45,572 nucleotides of DNA, taken from NCBI RefSeq assembly GCF_025965855.1, contig NZ_JAOPWB010000113.1, positions 1 to 45,572 on the forward strand. The letters are read 5' to 3'. The stretch's first letter is position 1. The number at the start of each line of letters is the position of its first letter. The notes under the pieces were generated by a model that saw only the letters and a program-made list of their open reading frames with translations, was not told where the DNA came from and did no database searches. Source of the DNA: Mycobacterium sp. Lineage in GTDB: Bacteria; Actinomycetota; Actinomycetes; Mycobacteriales; Mycobacteriaceae. This document shows positions 8,579 to 18,427 of the stretch, piece after piece. The position numbers and the translations under genes are program-made.

Positions 8579-9686
8579 GGCGCCGCAACCTTTCCCGGAG
8601 TCGCCGGTACCGCAGGGCCGCTTTGCCCGGGACGGCCCGGTGGACGAGCCGGACCAGCCCGTCGTTGATGGCCTCGGGCTTGTCCAGCAGCGCCAGGTGG
8701 CTGGCCCCGGTGACGATGACCAGCTCGGACCGCGGCAGCGAGGCCGCCATCTTCCGCGAGTATTCGTCCGGGGTGATCAGGTCATGGTCACCGGATGCGA
8801 TCAGGGTGGGGACCTTGAGCAACGTCCACAGCCCGGCGGTTTCGTCGTGTTTTTCCAGGGCTTCCAGGAAGCCCACCATAGTGGGGATGGGGGTGCCGTT
8901 CATCATCCGCTGGGAGAACGCATCCAGGCTCCGGCTCACCTGCATGTCGCTGTAGGACGCGGCCCGCAGAATCGGGCCGATCAGCGAGCGAGACACGTTG
9001 CGGCCGCGGTGGATCAGCTTGGGCGCCGAGCGGGCGGTGAACCGGATCGCTTCCAGCGCGGGGTTTTTCAGGATCTCGCCCAGGGGCGATCGGGAAACCC
9101 CTTCGACGGCCGATGAAATGATTGCGGCGCCGACGATCCGGCTGCCGTACCGGTCGGGGTACTGCCGGGCGTGCGCCAACACTGTCATGCCGCCCATCGA
9201 ATGGCCGACCAGCACGATCACCCCGCGGGGTGCGACGGCCTTCAGCACGCATTCCAGGTCGTGGCCCAGTTGGGTCAGCGTGTAGGTCTCGGGCGCGCCT
9301 TCACCTGAGCGCCCATGGCCGCGCTGGTCGTAGAACACCATCCGGACGCGTGGACCCAATCGATCGGGGAGCCGGGTCCGCTGAAAATGGAAGGCGCCCA
9401 TCCGCAGACAGAATCCGTGAACGAAGACCATGGTCACCTGCGCGTCCGCCGGTCCCGCTTCGCGGACCGCGAGCGGCACACCGTCGTCGGCGGTCACCAC
9501 ATAACTGCGGTCACGGTCCAGCGTCTCGAAATCCTCATCGGCGTAGGGGTCTTCGAGCAGGGGGGCGCGCTGGGTCATCGTCCGGCGGGCAGAGGCTCCG
9601 ACGATGGTGGCGACGGCGGTCACCCCGGCGCCCCCCGCAAGCCAAGCCCTGCCCCTGTGGCGCCTGCGGGTCTTGTCAGGGCTCAA
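8571..9686 (-). CDS. Alpha/beta hydrolase with N-terminal membrane segment
   Basis: About 371 aa from TTG 9686. A basic N-terminus (RRRHRGR) precedes a hydrophobic segment ([16 protein letters not shown]), probably a membrane anchor. The hydrolase fold begins with VFVHGF (oxyanion region) and has the nucleophile elbow GHSMGG (S163), the acid in [11 protein letters not shown] and the His in GASHLALLD, so the triad is complete. YDQRGHGRS is typical of the family. Substrate unknown; a lipid or ester is likely. The TTG start overlaps the alr stop by 11 nt; the next ATG, inside RRTMTQR, would remove the anchor. I do not recall this gene between alr and tsaE in M. tuberculosis. Confidence 0.88.
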   Translation of the reverse strand: MSPDKTRRRHRGRAWLAGGAGVTAVATIVGASARRTMTQRAPLLEDPYADEDFETLDRDRSYVVTADDGVPLAVREAGPADAQVTMVFVHGFCLRMGAFHFQRTRLPDRLGPRVRMVFYDQRGHGRSGEGAPETYTLTQLGHDLECVLKAVAPRGVIVLVGHSMGGMTVLAHARQYPDRYGSRIVGAAIISSAVEGVSRSPLGEILKNPALEAIRFTARSAPKLIHRGRNVSRSLIGPILRAASYSDMQVSRSLDAFSQRMMNGTPIPTMVGFLEALEKHDETAGLWTLLKVPTLIASGDHDLITPDEYSRKMAASLPRSELVIVTGASHLALLDKPEAINDGLVRLVHRAVPGKAALRYRRLRERLRRRG

Positions 9687-10851
9687 CGGTTTCGGCCTCG
9701 CGATAGGTTCTGGTGATCCGCCCCCGGGGGCTGGTGACCACTTCGTAGTGGATGGTGCCGAGCAGGTCGGCCCAGTCTTGTGCGGTGGGTTCGCCACTGG
9801 TGCCGGGCCCGAACAGGATCGCCTCGTCGCCCTCGGCCACATCGACCGGCCCCGGCCCCAGGTCGACGACGAACTGGTCCATGCAGATGCGGCCGACGCC
9901 GGGCCGCCGCCTGCCGTTGATCAGCACCTCCACGCGCCCGCCCAGCGAGCGGAACACGCCGTCCGCGTAGCCGATCGGCATCAGCGCCAGATTGGTGTCG
10001 CGTTGCGCCGTCCAGGTGTGTCCATACGACACGCTCTCGCCGGCGCGAATCGACTTGATCAGCGCGACGGCGCATTTCACCGTCATCGCCGGGATCAGTC
10101 CCATGTCGCCGAGCTGGGGCACGGGGCTCAGACCGTACACCGCGATACCGGGGCGCACCAGGTCGAAGGCCAGGTCGGGGCGCGACATCGTGGCCGACGA
10201 ATTCGCCAGGTGCGCGACCTCGAACCGCACGTTTTCGGTGCGCGCCCGCGTCAGCATGTCGGAAAATCGTTGGGCCTGAACGTCGTTGATGGGGTTCTCG
10301 GGCTGGTCGGCGAACACCATGTGCGACATCAGCCCCCGCAGCCGGATGGCGTCCTCGGCGACGGCCTGGCGCAGCGCGGTCAGCATCGCCGGGTAGTCCG
10401 CCGGGGCCACGCCGTTGCGGTTCAGTCCCGTGTCGACCTTGACGGTCACCGTCGCCGTCCGCCCGGTCCGGCGCACCGCGTCCAGCACCTCGTCGAGCTG
10501 GCGCACCGAGGACACGGCGATCTCCACATCGGCCAGCAGCGCCGGCCCGAAGTCGCTGCCGGGCGGATGCAGCCACGCCAGCGCCGGCGCGGTGATTCCG
10601 TCGGCGCGCAGCGCCAGCGCCTCGTCGACGGTGGCGACACCCACCTCGGTCGCCCCGGCGGCCAGCGCCGCGCGGGCGACCCGGGTCGCGCCATGCCCGT
10701 AGCCGTCGGCCTTGACGACGGCCATCACCTGCGCGCCACCGGCGTGCTCGCGCAGCACCCGCACGTTGTGCGCGATGGCGCCCAGGTCCACCACCGCCTC
10801 GGCGAGGACGCCCGGCGTCAGGGATATCGGGGTAGCAGCCACGGCCGCCAT
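9676..10851 (-). CDS. alr: Alanine racemase
   Basis: 391 aa from ATG 10851. The PLP-dependent racemase supplies D-alanine for peptidoglycan. The PLP lysine is in [13 protein letters not shown] near the N-terminus, the catalytic Tyr is in VSYGHTW, and [14 protein letters not shown] and [13 protein letters not shown] are family signatures of the C-terminal beta domain. It is the target of D-cycloserine. An upstream extension to 10923 is open but lacks family similarity. It heads the alr-hydrolase-tsaE-tsaB-rimI-tsaD cluster, all on the minus strand with overlaps. Confidence 0.96.
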   Translation of the reverse strand: MAAVAATPISLTPGVLAEAVVDLGAIAHNVRVLREHAGGAQVMAVVKADGYGHGATRVARAALAAGATEVGVATVDEALALRADGITAPALAWLHPPGSDFGPALLADVEIAVSSVRQLDEVLDAVRRTGRTATVTVKVDTGLNRNGVAPADYPAMLTALRQAVAEDAIRLRGLMSHMVFADQPENPINDVQAQRFSDMLTRARTENVRFEVAHLANSSATMSRPDLAFDLVRPGIAVYGLSPVPQLGDMGLIPAMTVKCAVALIKSIRAGESVSYGHTWTAQRDTNLALMPIGYADGVFRSLGGRVEVLINGRRRPGVGRICMDQFVVDLGPGPVDVAEGDEAILFGPGTSGEPTAQDWADLLGTIHYEVVTSPRGRITRTYREAETVEP

Positions 10852-10944
10852 TGTCCCAGAACCGCACCAAGCGTCGTCGAGCGTCGACTCGATGCCCAGA
10901 ATTGGGCCTGATCGGCCCAACACGTCGACGTTGGACGCCGAGAA

Positions 10945-12330
10945 TCAGTGCGCGAAGTGCCGAGCTTTGTAGTGCCCGCCGGGCTTGAGCTCGTCCAGCG
11001 ATGCCAGCGCCGCGCGGGTGTCGTCGTGCAGCGCGCGGGCCAGGTCGGCGGAAAGCCCTTCCCGCACCACGATGCGCAGGACCGAGATGTGGGTGGCGTT
11101 GTCGGGCATGGTGTAGGCGGGCACCTGCCAGCCGTACCCGCGCAGCTCGTGGGAGACGTCGAACTCCGTGTAGCCGAGACCGCGGGCAAGCCGGAAGCTG
11201 ATCACCGGGATCGCCGAACCGTCGGAGATCAGCTCGCAGTGGTCGGCTTCGCGCAGCTGCTCACCCAGCCAGCGCGCGGTCCACGACAGGCTCTGCATCA
11301 CCTTGGTGTAGCCCGCGCGGCCCAGCCGCAAGAAGTTGTAGTACTGGCCGACGACCTGGTTGCCGGGGCGGGAGAAGTTCAGCGTGAAGGTCGGCATGTC
11401 GCCGCCCAGGTAGTTGACCCGGAAGACGAGCTCGTCGGGCAGATGCTCGGCGCTGCGCCACACGACGAACCCGATGCCGGGGTAGGTGAGCCCGTACTTG
11501 TGGCCGCTGACGTTGATCGAGACCACCCGGGGTAACCGGAAGTCCCACTTCAGCTCCGGGTGCAGAAACGGCACCACGAATCCCCCGCTGGCGGCGTCCA
11601 CGTGCACCGGGACGTCCACGCCGCCGCCGGATGCCAGTTTGTCCAGCGCCGCGCAGATCTCGGCGACGGGTTCCAGCTCACCGGTGTAGGTGGTGCCCAG
11701 GATCGCCACCACGCCGATGGTGTCCTCGTCGACAGCGTCGATCACCTGCTCGGGGGTGATGACGTAGCGCCCCTCCTCCATCGGCAGGTAGCGCGGTTCG
11801 ACGTCGAAGTAGCGACAGAACTTCTCCCAGACCACCTGGACGTTGGAGCCCATCACCAGGTTGGGGGTGCGCTTCTCCCAGCGTTTGCCGAGCTTTTGGC
11901 GCCAGCGCCACTTCAGGGCCAGCCCGCCCAGCATCACCGCCTCGCTGGAGCCGATGGTCGACACGCCGACGGCGCTCGACGGGTCGTCGTCGCGCAGGTC
12001 CTCGGCGTGGAACAGGTCGGCCACCATGCAGACGCAGCGCTGTTCGATGGCCGCGGTGGCCGGGTATTCGTCCTTGTCGATCATGTTCTTGTCGAACGTC
12101 TCGGCCATCAGCTGCCCGGCCTCGGGATCCATCCAGGTGGTGACGAAAGTGGCCAGGTTCAGCCGCGAGCTGCCGTCGAGCATCAGCTCGTCGTGGATGA
12201 ATCGGTAGGCGGCGTCGGGATCCATCGACTCCTCGGGCAGCCGCAGCGCGGGGATCGGCGTGGTGAACATGCGGGTGGTGTAGGCGGGGGCGATCGAGTG
12301 CGCCGGCACGGACGGATGGCGGAGGGGCAC
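10945..12330 (-). CDS. gadB: Glutamate decarboxylase GadB
   Basis: 461 aa. PLP-dependent conversion of glutamate to GABA and CO2, a GABA-shunt and acid-resistance enzyme. Features seen: STIGSSEAVMLGGLALKWRW (phosphate and substrate site), HVDAASGGFVVPFL with the PLP-ring Asp, and the Schiff-base lysine in SGHKYGLTYPG. GTG 12330 has AAGGA upstream, and the N-terminus HPSVPAHSIAPAYT matches the mycobacterial protein; the longer open frame to 12417 is not needed. It ends 93 nt before alr and starts 22 nt after the nnr stop, so it may be transcribed with nnr. Confidence 0.96.
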   Translation of the reverse strand: MPLRHPSVPAHSIAPAYTTRMFTTPIPALRLPEESMDPDAAYRFIHDELMLDGSSRLNLATFVTTWMDPEAGQLMAETFDKNMIDKDEYPATAAIEQRCVCMVADLFHAEDLRDDDPSSAVGVSTIGSSEAVMLGGLALKWRWRQKLGKRWEKRTPNLVMGSNVQVVWEKFCRYFDVEPRYLPMEEGRYVITPEQVIDAVDEDTIGVVAILGTTYTGELEPVAEICAALDKLASGGGVDVPVHVDAASGGFVVPFLHPELKWDFRLPRVVSINVSGHKYGLTYPGIGFVVWRSAEHLPDELVFRVNYLGGDMPTFTLNFSRPGNQVVGQYYNFLRLGRAGYTKVMQSLSWTARWLGEQLREADHCELISDGSAIPVISFRLARGLGYTEFDVSHELRGYGWQVPAYTMPDNATHISVLRIVVREGLSADLARALHDDTRAALASLDELKPGGHYKARHFAH

Positions 12331-12352
12331 GGCGGATCCTTTCTCTCGGGAG

Positions 12353-13768
12353 CTAGAGGGCGGCCAGGGCGGCCCGGATGTGCGGGACGATTCGCGATGC
12401 CGACGTCGGCGCCTCACCTGGGCCGGGGTCCGCGGCCGAGAGCGCGGCCGCGTGCGCGTGCACGAACGCCGCGGCCGCGGCCGCCTCGGCGGCCGCCAAC
12501 CCGGACGCCAGCAGCGCGCCGATCATCCCGGACAACACGTCGCCGGACCCGGCGGTGGCCGCCCAGGACTGCCCGGCGGGATTGAGATAAACGCGGCCGC
12601 CCGGGTCGGCGATGACTGTGACGTTCCCCTTGAGCAGCACCGTGGCGCCGAACGTGTCGGCCAGCTTCCGGCACGCGCCGACCCTGTCGTCGCCGGGCGG
12701 ATTCCCGGCCAGCCGGGCGAATTCGCCGGCATGTGGGGTCAGCACCGTCGGCGCGTCCCGGCTGACGACGAGCTGGGGGTGGGCCGCCAGGATGGTCAGC
12801 CCGTCGGCGTCGACGATCACCGGAAGGTCGCTTTCCAGCGCGAACCACAGCGCCGCGGCCCCGGCTTCGTCGGTGCCCAGCCCTGGCCCGACGACCCACG
12901 CCTGCACCCGCCCGGCCGCCGCCGGGGTGGGCGACGCGATCACCTCGGGCCACTGCGCGAGAACCTGCGTGTGTGCGCTGCCCGCGTAGCGGACCATGCC
13001 GGAGGTGGCGGCGACGGCGGCGCCGGTGCACAGGACGGCGGCGCCCGGATAGGTGCACGAGCCGGCCATCACGCCCGTGACGCCCTGGGTGTACTTGTCG
13101 TCGTGGGGGCCGGGCACGGGCCAGCGCGCCGCGACATCGGCGGCCTCGAAACCCACCATGTCGGTATCCGGAAGGTCGAGCCCGATGTCGATCAGCTCGA
13201 CGCGCCCGCAGTCGGCGAGCGCGTGCACGGGTTTGAGCCCACCGAAGGTGACGGTCAGCGTCGCGTGCACCGCGGGCCCGGTGATCGCGCCGGTCGCCAC
13301 CTCGATGCCGCTGGGGACGTCTACGGCGACCACCGGGATCTCCCCGGCACCCGCGAACACCTCGGCCGCCGCCGGCCGCAACGGGCCCGAGCCTGAGATG
13401 CCCACCACGCCGTCGATGACGAGATCCGTTGCCGTCGAGATACTTTCGACGATGCGACCGCCGGCCTTGCGGAACGCCGCCAGCCCCTTGCGGTGGGTGC
13501 GGTCCGGGTTGAGCAGCACCGCGTCGGCGGCCGCGCCGCGGCGGCGCAGGAAGGTCGCCGCCCACAGCGCGTCACCGCCGTTGTCGCCCGAGCCGACGAC
13601 CGCGCACACCCGCCGGCCGGCGACCCCGCCCGTGCGCGCGGTCAGCTCGGCGATGATCTCGGTGGCCAGCCCGAAGGCCGCGCGGCGCATCAGGGCACTG
13701 TCGGGGAGGCTGGCCAGCAGCGGCGCTTCGGCGTCGCGGATGGCCTCCACGGAGTAGTAGTGCCGCAT
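12353..13768 (-). CDS. nnr: Bifunctional NAD(P)H-hydrate repair enzyme Nnr
   Basis: 471 aa. The N-terminal epimerase domain (Yje[44 protein letters not shown]) interconverts R and S forms of NAD(P)HX. The C-terminal ribokinase-like dehydratase domain ([70 protein letters not shown]) restores NAD(P)H using ADP. Both domains look intact. ATG 13768 gives [11 protein letters not shown], as in the mycobacterial orthologue; an ATG 12 nt upstream is an alternative. Divergent from the methyltransferase at 13842. Confidence 0.96.
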   Translation of the reverse strand: MRHYYSVEAIRDAEAPLLASLPDSALMRRAAFGLATEIIAELTARTGGVAGRRVCAVVGSGDNGGDALWAATFLRRRGAAADAVLLNPDRTHRKGLAAFRKAGGRIVESISTATDLVIDGVVGISGSGPLRPAAAEVFAGAGEIPVVAVDVPSGIEVATGAITGPAVHATLTVTFGGLKPVHALADCGRVELIDIGLDLPDTDMVGFEAADVAARWPVPGPHDDKYTQGVTGVMAGSCTYPGAAVLCTGAAVAATSGMVRYAGSAHTQVLAQWPEVIASPTPAAAGRVQAWVVGPGLGTDEAGAAALWFALESDLPVIVDADGLTILAAHPQLVVSRDAPTVLTPHAGEFARLAGNPPGDDRVGACRKLADTFGATVLLKGNVTVIADPGGRVYLNPAGQSWAATAGSGDVLSGMIGALLASGLAAAEAAAAAAFVHAHAAALSAADPGPGEAPTSASRIVPHIRAALAAL

Positions 13769-13841
13769 CAACGCAAGCATTCCATGTCCGGGCGTATCCT
13801 CGCGCACGGCTCGGATCAAACGGCGGACAAGGGGAGCGCAG

Positions 13842-14762
13842 ATGGCACGGACCGACAACGACACCTGGGACCTGGCGAGCAGCGTGGGCGCCACCGCCAC
13901 CGGCGTCGCGGTGGGGCGCGCGCTGGCCAGTCGCGGCGAGAACCCACTGATCAGTGACCCGTTCGCCGAGCCGCTGGTGCGCGCGGTCGGCGTCGACTTC
14001 TTCACCCGGTTGGCCAGCGGCGAAGTGGATCCCGCCGAGGTCGACGACAACGCCGAGTTCGGCATGGCGCGGATGCGGGACATGATGGCCGTGCGCACCC
14101 GTTTCTTTGACGACTTCTTCATCGAGGCGACGACCGCGGGAATCCCGCAGGCGGTGATCCTGGCGTCGGGTCTGGATGCCCGGGCCTACCGGCTGGCGTG
14201 GCCGGCCGGGACCACGGTGTTCGAGGTCGACCAGCCGCAGGTCATCGAGTTCAAGACCGCGACGCTGAACGAGCTGGGCGCCGAACCCACGGCTGACCGG
14301 CGTTCGGTGGCCATCGATCTGCGCCACGACTGGCCCGCGGCGCTGCGCGAAGCGGGACTGGACCCCGCCAAACCCACCGCGTGGAGCGCCGAGGGCCTGC
14401 TGCCGTTCCTGCCACCGGAAGCCCAGGATGCGCTGCTGGACAACGTCACCCTGCTCAGCGCGCCGGGCAGTCGGTTGGCGACAGAGAACCTGCCCGACGC
14501 CAGCCGTTCGGTGCCGATGATGGCTGACCGGATGCGGGAGGCCACCGATCGCTGGCGTGAACACGGCTTCGACGTGGAGATGACTGACCTCTGGTACGGC
14601 GGTGACCGCAACGACGTCGTCGAGTACCTGAACGCCCACGGCTGGGCAGCCACCACCACGAGGGCGATCGATCTGCTTGCAGCGCAGGGTATATCGACGC
14701 CCGGCGTGGATGGGGAGGCGACGTTCGCCTCGCTCGGCTACGTCACCGCGATCCGGGCCTAG
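13842..14762 (+). CDS. SAM-dependent methyltransferase of the mycobacterial TIGR00027/LCM-like family
   Basis: 306 aa. The family N-terminus is typical ([35 protein letters not shown]), followed by the SAM site [14 protein letters not shown], the acidic ribose-binding strand [15 protein letters not shown], and [19 protein letters not shown]. Mycobacteria carry many paralogues whose substrates are largely unknown; leucine carboxyl methyltransferases are the nearest characterised enzymes. AGGGGAG stands 6 nt before ATG 13842. It is convergent with the S9 peptidase gene, only 6 nt apart. A role in modifying the product of the neighbouring amidoligase operon is possible but unsupported. Confidence 0.92.
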   Translation: MARTDNDTWDLASSVGATATGVAVGRALASRGENPLISDPFAEPLVRAVGVDFFTRLASGEVDPAEVDDNAEFGMARMRDMMAVRTRFFDDFFIEATTAGIPQAVILASGLDARAYRLAWPAGTTVFEVDQPQVIEFKTATLNELGAEPTADRRSVAIDLRHDWPAALREAGLDPAKPTAWSAEGLLPFLPPEAQDALLDNVTLLSAPGSRLATENLPDASRSVPMMADRMREATDRWREHGFDVEMTDLWYGGDRNDVVEYLNAHGWAATTTRAIDLLAAQGISTPGVDGEATFASLGYVTAIRA

Positions 14763-14768
14763 GCGCGG

Positions 14769-16640
14769 TCAGGCGCCGCGACCGAGGCCTTGGGCGGCGT
14801 TGAACGCCCGGGTCAGCCATTCGCTCATGGCCGCCGCCAGCGCCGCACGGTTCTCCCGCTTGACGATCCCGTGCCCGTCGTCGGTGAACAGCAGGTAGCG
14901 CACGTCGCGACCGGCGCGGCGCAGCGCCTCGACGACCTGGTCGGATTCGCTGACCGGCACGTTGGTGTCGTTGGACCCGTGCACGACCAACAACGGCGCG
15001 GTCAGCGCGTCGACCCGGCGCAGCGGAGACAGTCGCTCGAGCAACTCGCGGTCGTTGACCGGGTGGCCGTACTTCGCATATGCGGCGTCGGCGAGCCACG
15101 GTTCGGTGTTGCGGTAGAACGTGGTCAGGTCGCTCATTCCGCAGATCGTGATGCCCGCAGCGAACAGGTCCGGGTGAAACGTCAAGGCGGCCACGGTGAG
15201 AAAGCCGCCGTACGACCAGCCCGCGCAGGCGATGCGCGCCGGGTCGGCGAGGTCGTTGTCGACGAGGAAGCGCGCGCAGTCGGCGACGTCGTCGATGGCC
15301 CCGAATCGCTTCTCCTTGTCGTCGGCGTGCACGAAAGTCCGACCGAAACCACCGGAGCCGCGGACATTGGCCGCCAGCACGGTGATCCCGTCGCTGACCA
15401 GCCGGGAGAAGATCTCGCTGTAGCGGGGGCGGGCCTGGCCTTCGGGACCGCCGTGCAGGTACACGACCGCGCCTGCCTGGAATCCGCCCGCAGGACGGTA
15501 CAACCACGCATTCAGGTTCAGTCCGTCGCGTGCGGTGATCGTCTCGCACGCCGCCGCGGCGGAGAACCCGGGGATCACCGGACCGCGGGAGGGTTCGCGG
15601 TCGACGGACTCCCATTGCCGGGAACGGGGGTCGACCAACTCGACGGTCCGCGGCAGCGACGGCCCTTCGACAGTCATCGCCACCATCGAGCCACCCGCGC
15701 TGATGGACAGCTCGGTGGCTACCGGGCCGGGCAGCGGGATCGGCTCGGTAAGCGTGTAGTCGGTGTACTCGAGGATCTGTAACTCGCTGCGGCCCTGCAG
15801 GTTCCACAGCAGGGCGACGGTGGACAGGTCGTCACTTACGGCGAACTCGTCGAGGTCGCAGTCTGGACGCTCGGCCACCACGAAGTAGGTGACGCCGTCC
15901 GGGGTAACCGTCACCTCGAGGAGCCGGGCGTGCTCGCAGCCATTGTCGCTGCGGACCAGCGCCCGTACGTAACCGCGGCCCCCCAGGTCCGGGTAGTACA
16001 GCTTGGTCAGCTCCCCCGTCGGGCCGTAGCGGACGCGGCGCGGATGGTGGTCGTCGAGGATGACGCCGATTTCGGTGCAAGACCCGGGATCGGATGGCAA
16101 CAGGGCGATCTCGGTCTGCCCGTGCAGCATGATCATCTCGCGGTAGCCGCGCGGACCGACCCGAATGAGCGACGCGCTGGCCCACGCGTCGACGAGTTTC
16201 CCGCCGGATCGGCGGTCCAGCACGGTGCAACGGCCATCCGTCGGATCGATCAGGGAGGACTGCCCAACTCCGTCCTCACCGGTCAGGATCGCGGCGACCC
16301 GGGTGCCATCCCACCCGATCAGCTCGGCAGTCCCGGCCTCCTCGCCGTCGATGCGCCGGGCCATCCGGTCATCGGGATCGGTGGTAACGACCCAGATCTG
16401 GGTTCGGGTGCTCCCCTCGGGTGCCACCTCACAGGCCAGCCAATGGCCGTTCGCCGAGTGGATGACACGAGAAACCGGGCCCTCGACAGGGAGCTCGACA
16501 TCCCGGGACGAGCTGGCCCGCCAGCCACGCAGGAAGCGTTGTACCGCACGGGGATAGCCGCCGTCGTCGATGAGGTGGGCGAACGCGGTGGCGTCCGGGG
16601 ACAGGGACGCGCCATACAGCGCGCGTACCTGCTCTCCCAT
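14769..16640 (-). CDS. S9-family (prolyl oligopeptidase-like) serine peptidase
   Basis: 623 aa with no signal peptide, so cytosolic. Residues ~1-370 form a beta-propeller-like region; the catalytic alpha/beta hydrolase domain follows, with VVYLHGGPEGQ (oxyanion), the nucleophile in GWSYGGF (S476), D558 in HGSNDTNVP and H590 in DDGHGIV. This is the acylaminoacyl-peptidase/DPP-like branch. ATG 16640 lies 4 nt after the AsnO-like stop, so the two are surely co-translated. In that context it may trim, cyclise or degrade the small amide made by the operon; in Pseudomonas an unrelated peptidase accompanies asnO-ngg. Substrate not predictable from sequence. Confidence 0.92.
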   Translation of the reverse strand: MGEQVRALYGASLSPDATAFAHLIDDGGYPRAVQRFLRGWRASSSRDVELPVEGPVSRVIHSANGHWLACEVAPEGSTRTQIWVVTTDPDDRMARRIDGEEAGTAELIGWDGTRVAAILTGEDGVGQSSLIDPTDGRCTVLDRRSGGKLVDAWASASLIRVGPRGYREMIMLHGQTEIALLPSDPGSCTEIGVILDDHHPRRVRYGPTGELTKLYYPDLGGRGYVRALVRSDNGCEHARLLEVTVTPDGVTYFVVAERPDCDLDEFAVSDDLSTVALLWNLQGRSELQILEYTDYTLTEPIPLPGPVATELSISAGGSMVAMTVEGPSLPRTVELVDPRSRQWESVDREPSRGPVIPGFSAAAACETITARDGLNLNAWLYRPAGGFQAGAVVYLHGGPEGQARPRYSEIFSRLVSDGITVLAANVRGSGGFGRTFVHADDKEKRFGAIDDVADCARFLVDNDLADPARIACAGWSYGGFLTVAALTFHPDLFAAGITICGMSDLTTFYRNTEPWLADAAYAKYGHPVNDRELLERLSPLRRVDALTAPLLVVHGSNDTNVPVSESDQVVEALRRAGRDVRYLLFTDDGHGIVKRENRAALAAAMSEWLTRAFNAAQGLGRGA

Positions 16641-16644
16641 TGCC

Positions 16645-18426
16645 TCACCCTTCCATGCTCTGCAGCCACATCTCGAGCACCGCCAACTGCCACAAGGCGT
16701 TTGAGCCGAGCGTGGTCCGGGTCTCGTTCGGCGCGGCCAGGAGGTTGGCTACGACGTCGGCACGATACAGCCCGCGGCGCCTCGCGGCATCGTTGGTCAA
16801 CGCATCGCGCACCATCTCTAGCACCTCGCCGTGCAGATGGCGGATGCCCGGCACCAAAAAGTGGCCCTTGGTCCGGTCGATCACCTCAGACGGTAGCAAT
16901 GCCCGCGAGGCCTCCTTGAGCACGCCCTTTCCGCCGGAGGCCAGCTTCAGCCCGGGCGGGCAGGCAGCGGCCAGCTCGACGAAGTCGTGGTCGAGGAATG
17001 GCACCCGCGCCTCCAAACCCCACGCCATGGTCATGGTGTCGACGCGTTTCACCGGGTCGTCGACGAGCATGACCTGAGTGTCCAGCCGCAGTGCCGCGTC
17101 GACGGCGGACTCGGCGCCGGGCGCGGCCTGATGCTCGGCCGCGAACCGGCAGCTCACGTCGTCGTCGATTCCGTACTCCGGGGCGAGGATCGACAGCACG
17201 TCGTCGTGGCTGCGGTCGAAGAACACTTTCGCGTAAGCCTCGGTGGTCTGTTCGCGCGCGACGGTGGCCAGCGGCGGGTACCAATCGTAGCCGGCGAGAA
17301 TCTCGTCGGCGCCCTGGCCGGACTGCACCACCTTGACCGACTTGCTGACTTCGGCCGACAACAGGTAGAAGGCCACGCAATCGTGGCTGACCATCGGTTC
17401 GCTCATCGCGGCAATGGTTTTGGGCACCGCCGGGACCAGCCGGGAGCCGTCGATGTGGATCTTGTGGTGGTCAGTGTCGAAGGTCTTGGCGATCAGGTCG
17501 GAGTAGAGGTACTCATCGCCGGATTCGCCGTCGGCCGAGTCGAATCCGATGCTGAACGTGGCCAGCCCGCGCTGGCCCTGCTCGGCGAGCAGCGCCACCA
17601 CGATCGAGGAGTCGATGCCGCCCGACAGCAGCACCCCGACGGGCACGTCGGCGATCATCCGCCGTCGCACGGCGGTGCGCAGCGCATCCATCAGCGCGGT
17701 CTGCCAGTCGCCCTTCGACCACGAGGCCTTGTCCGGATCGCGCCCGAATCCCGCTGTCCAGTACACGGTGTCGGCGTAGGCGCCGTCGGGCTGGATGACC
17801 CGTACCGTTGCGGGCGGAAGCTTGCGCACCCCGCGGTAGATCGTCCGCGGCGGCGGGACCACCGAGTGGAAGGTCAGGTAGTGGTGCAGCGCGTGGCGGT
17901 CCAGTTCGGTGTCCACGCCGCCCGCGTCCAGCAGCGCCCGCACAGTGGACGCGAATCGCAGCCGGCCGGGCGCGGCGGCCAGATACAGCGGCTTGATGCC
18001 CAGCCGGTCGCGCGCCAGCGTCACGACCCCAGAGTCGTGATCGACGACGGCGAACGCGAACATCCCCTTGAATCGGTCGACGCAGCGGGCACCCCAGTGA
18101 TGGAACGCTTTGATCACGACCTCGCTGTCGGCGGTCGAGAAGAACCGGTACCCGGCGCCCTGCAGCTCTTCGCGCAGCTCCGGGTAGTTGTAGATGCAGC
18201 CGTTGAACACCAGGGTCAGCGCGAGTTCGCTGTCGACCATCGGCTGCGCGCCCCGGGTGGAGAGGTCAATTATCGACAACCGCCGATGGCCCAGGGCGAC
18301 CGGGCCATGCGCCACGACGCCCTCGTCGTCGGGCCCGCGCGAGGCCATCGCGCCGGTCATCCTGGTGACCGCGCCGACGTCGGCAGCCCCCCCGTCCCAG
18401 CGGATCTCACCGCAGACGCCGCACAC
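16645..18426 (-). CDS. AsnO-like glutamine-dependent amidotransferase (N-acetylglutaminylglutamine amidotransferase family)
   Basis: 593 aa. The class II glutaminase domain starts with Cys2 (MCGVCGEIRWDGG; RGPDDEGV; FNGCIYNYPELR), and the asparagine-synthetase-like domain has the pyrophosphate loop SGGIDSS at 268-274. The sequence around SEPMVSHDCVAFYLLS, VVQSGQGADEILAGYDWYP and MLVDDPVKRVDTMTMAWGLE follows the TIGR03104 family, which amidates the terminal carboxyl of N-acetylglutaminylglutamine, an osmolyte. It is not the housekeeping AsnB. The GTG start is only 1 nt after the upstream stop. The Ngg-type acetyltransferase/ATP-grasp partner is missing here and is replaced by the fused ligase upstream, so the substrate may differ. 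Confidence 0.93.
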   Translation of the reverse strand: MCGVCGEIRWDGGAADVGAVTRMTGAMASRGPDDEGVVAHGPVALGHRRLSIIDLSTRGAQPMVDSELALTLVFNGCIYNYPELREELQGAGYRFFSTADSEVVIKAFHHWGARCVDRFKGMFAFAVVDHDSGVVTLARDRLGIKPLYLAAAPGRLRFASTVRALLDAGGVDTELDRHALHHYLTFHSVVPPPRTIYRGVRKLPPATVRVIQPDGAYADTVYWTAGFGRDPDKASWSKGDWQTALMDALRTAVRRRMIADVPVGVLLSGGIDSSIVVALLAEQGQRGLATFSIGFDSADGESGDEYLYSDLIAKTFDTDHHKIHIDGSRLVPAVPKTIAAMSEPMVSHDCVAFYLLSAEVSKSVKVVQSGQGADEILAGYDWYPPLATVAREQTTEAYAKVFFDRSHDDVLSILAPEYGIDDDVSCRFAAEHQAAPGAESAVDAALRLDTQVMLVDDPVKRVDTMTMAWGLEARVPFLDHDFVELAAACPPGLKLASGGKGVLKEASRALLPSEVIDRTKGHFLVPGIRHLHGEVLEMVRDALTNDAARRRGLYRADVVANLLAAPNETRTTLGSNALWQLAVLEMWLQSMEG

Positions 18427-18427
18427 G

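Noticed and set aside
9676..10923. Longer alanine racemase start at 10923
   Set aside because: The extra 24 codons do not resemble the family N-terminus; ATG 10851 directly precedes the conserved region.
16645..18426. Housekeeping asparagine synthetase AsnB
   Set aside because: Motifs around the synthetase domain and the tight operon fit the AsnO/TIGR03104 amidotransferase group better.
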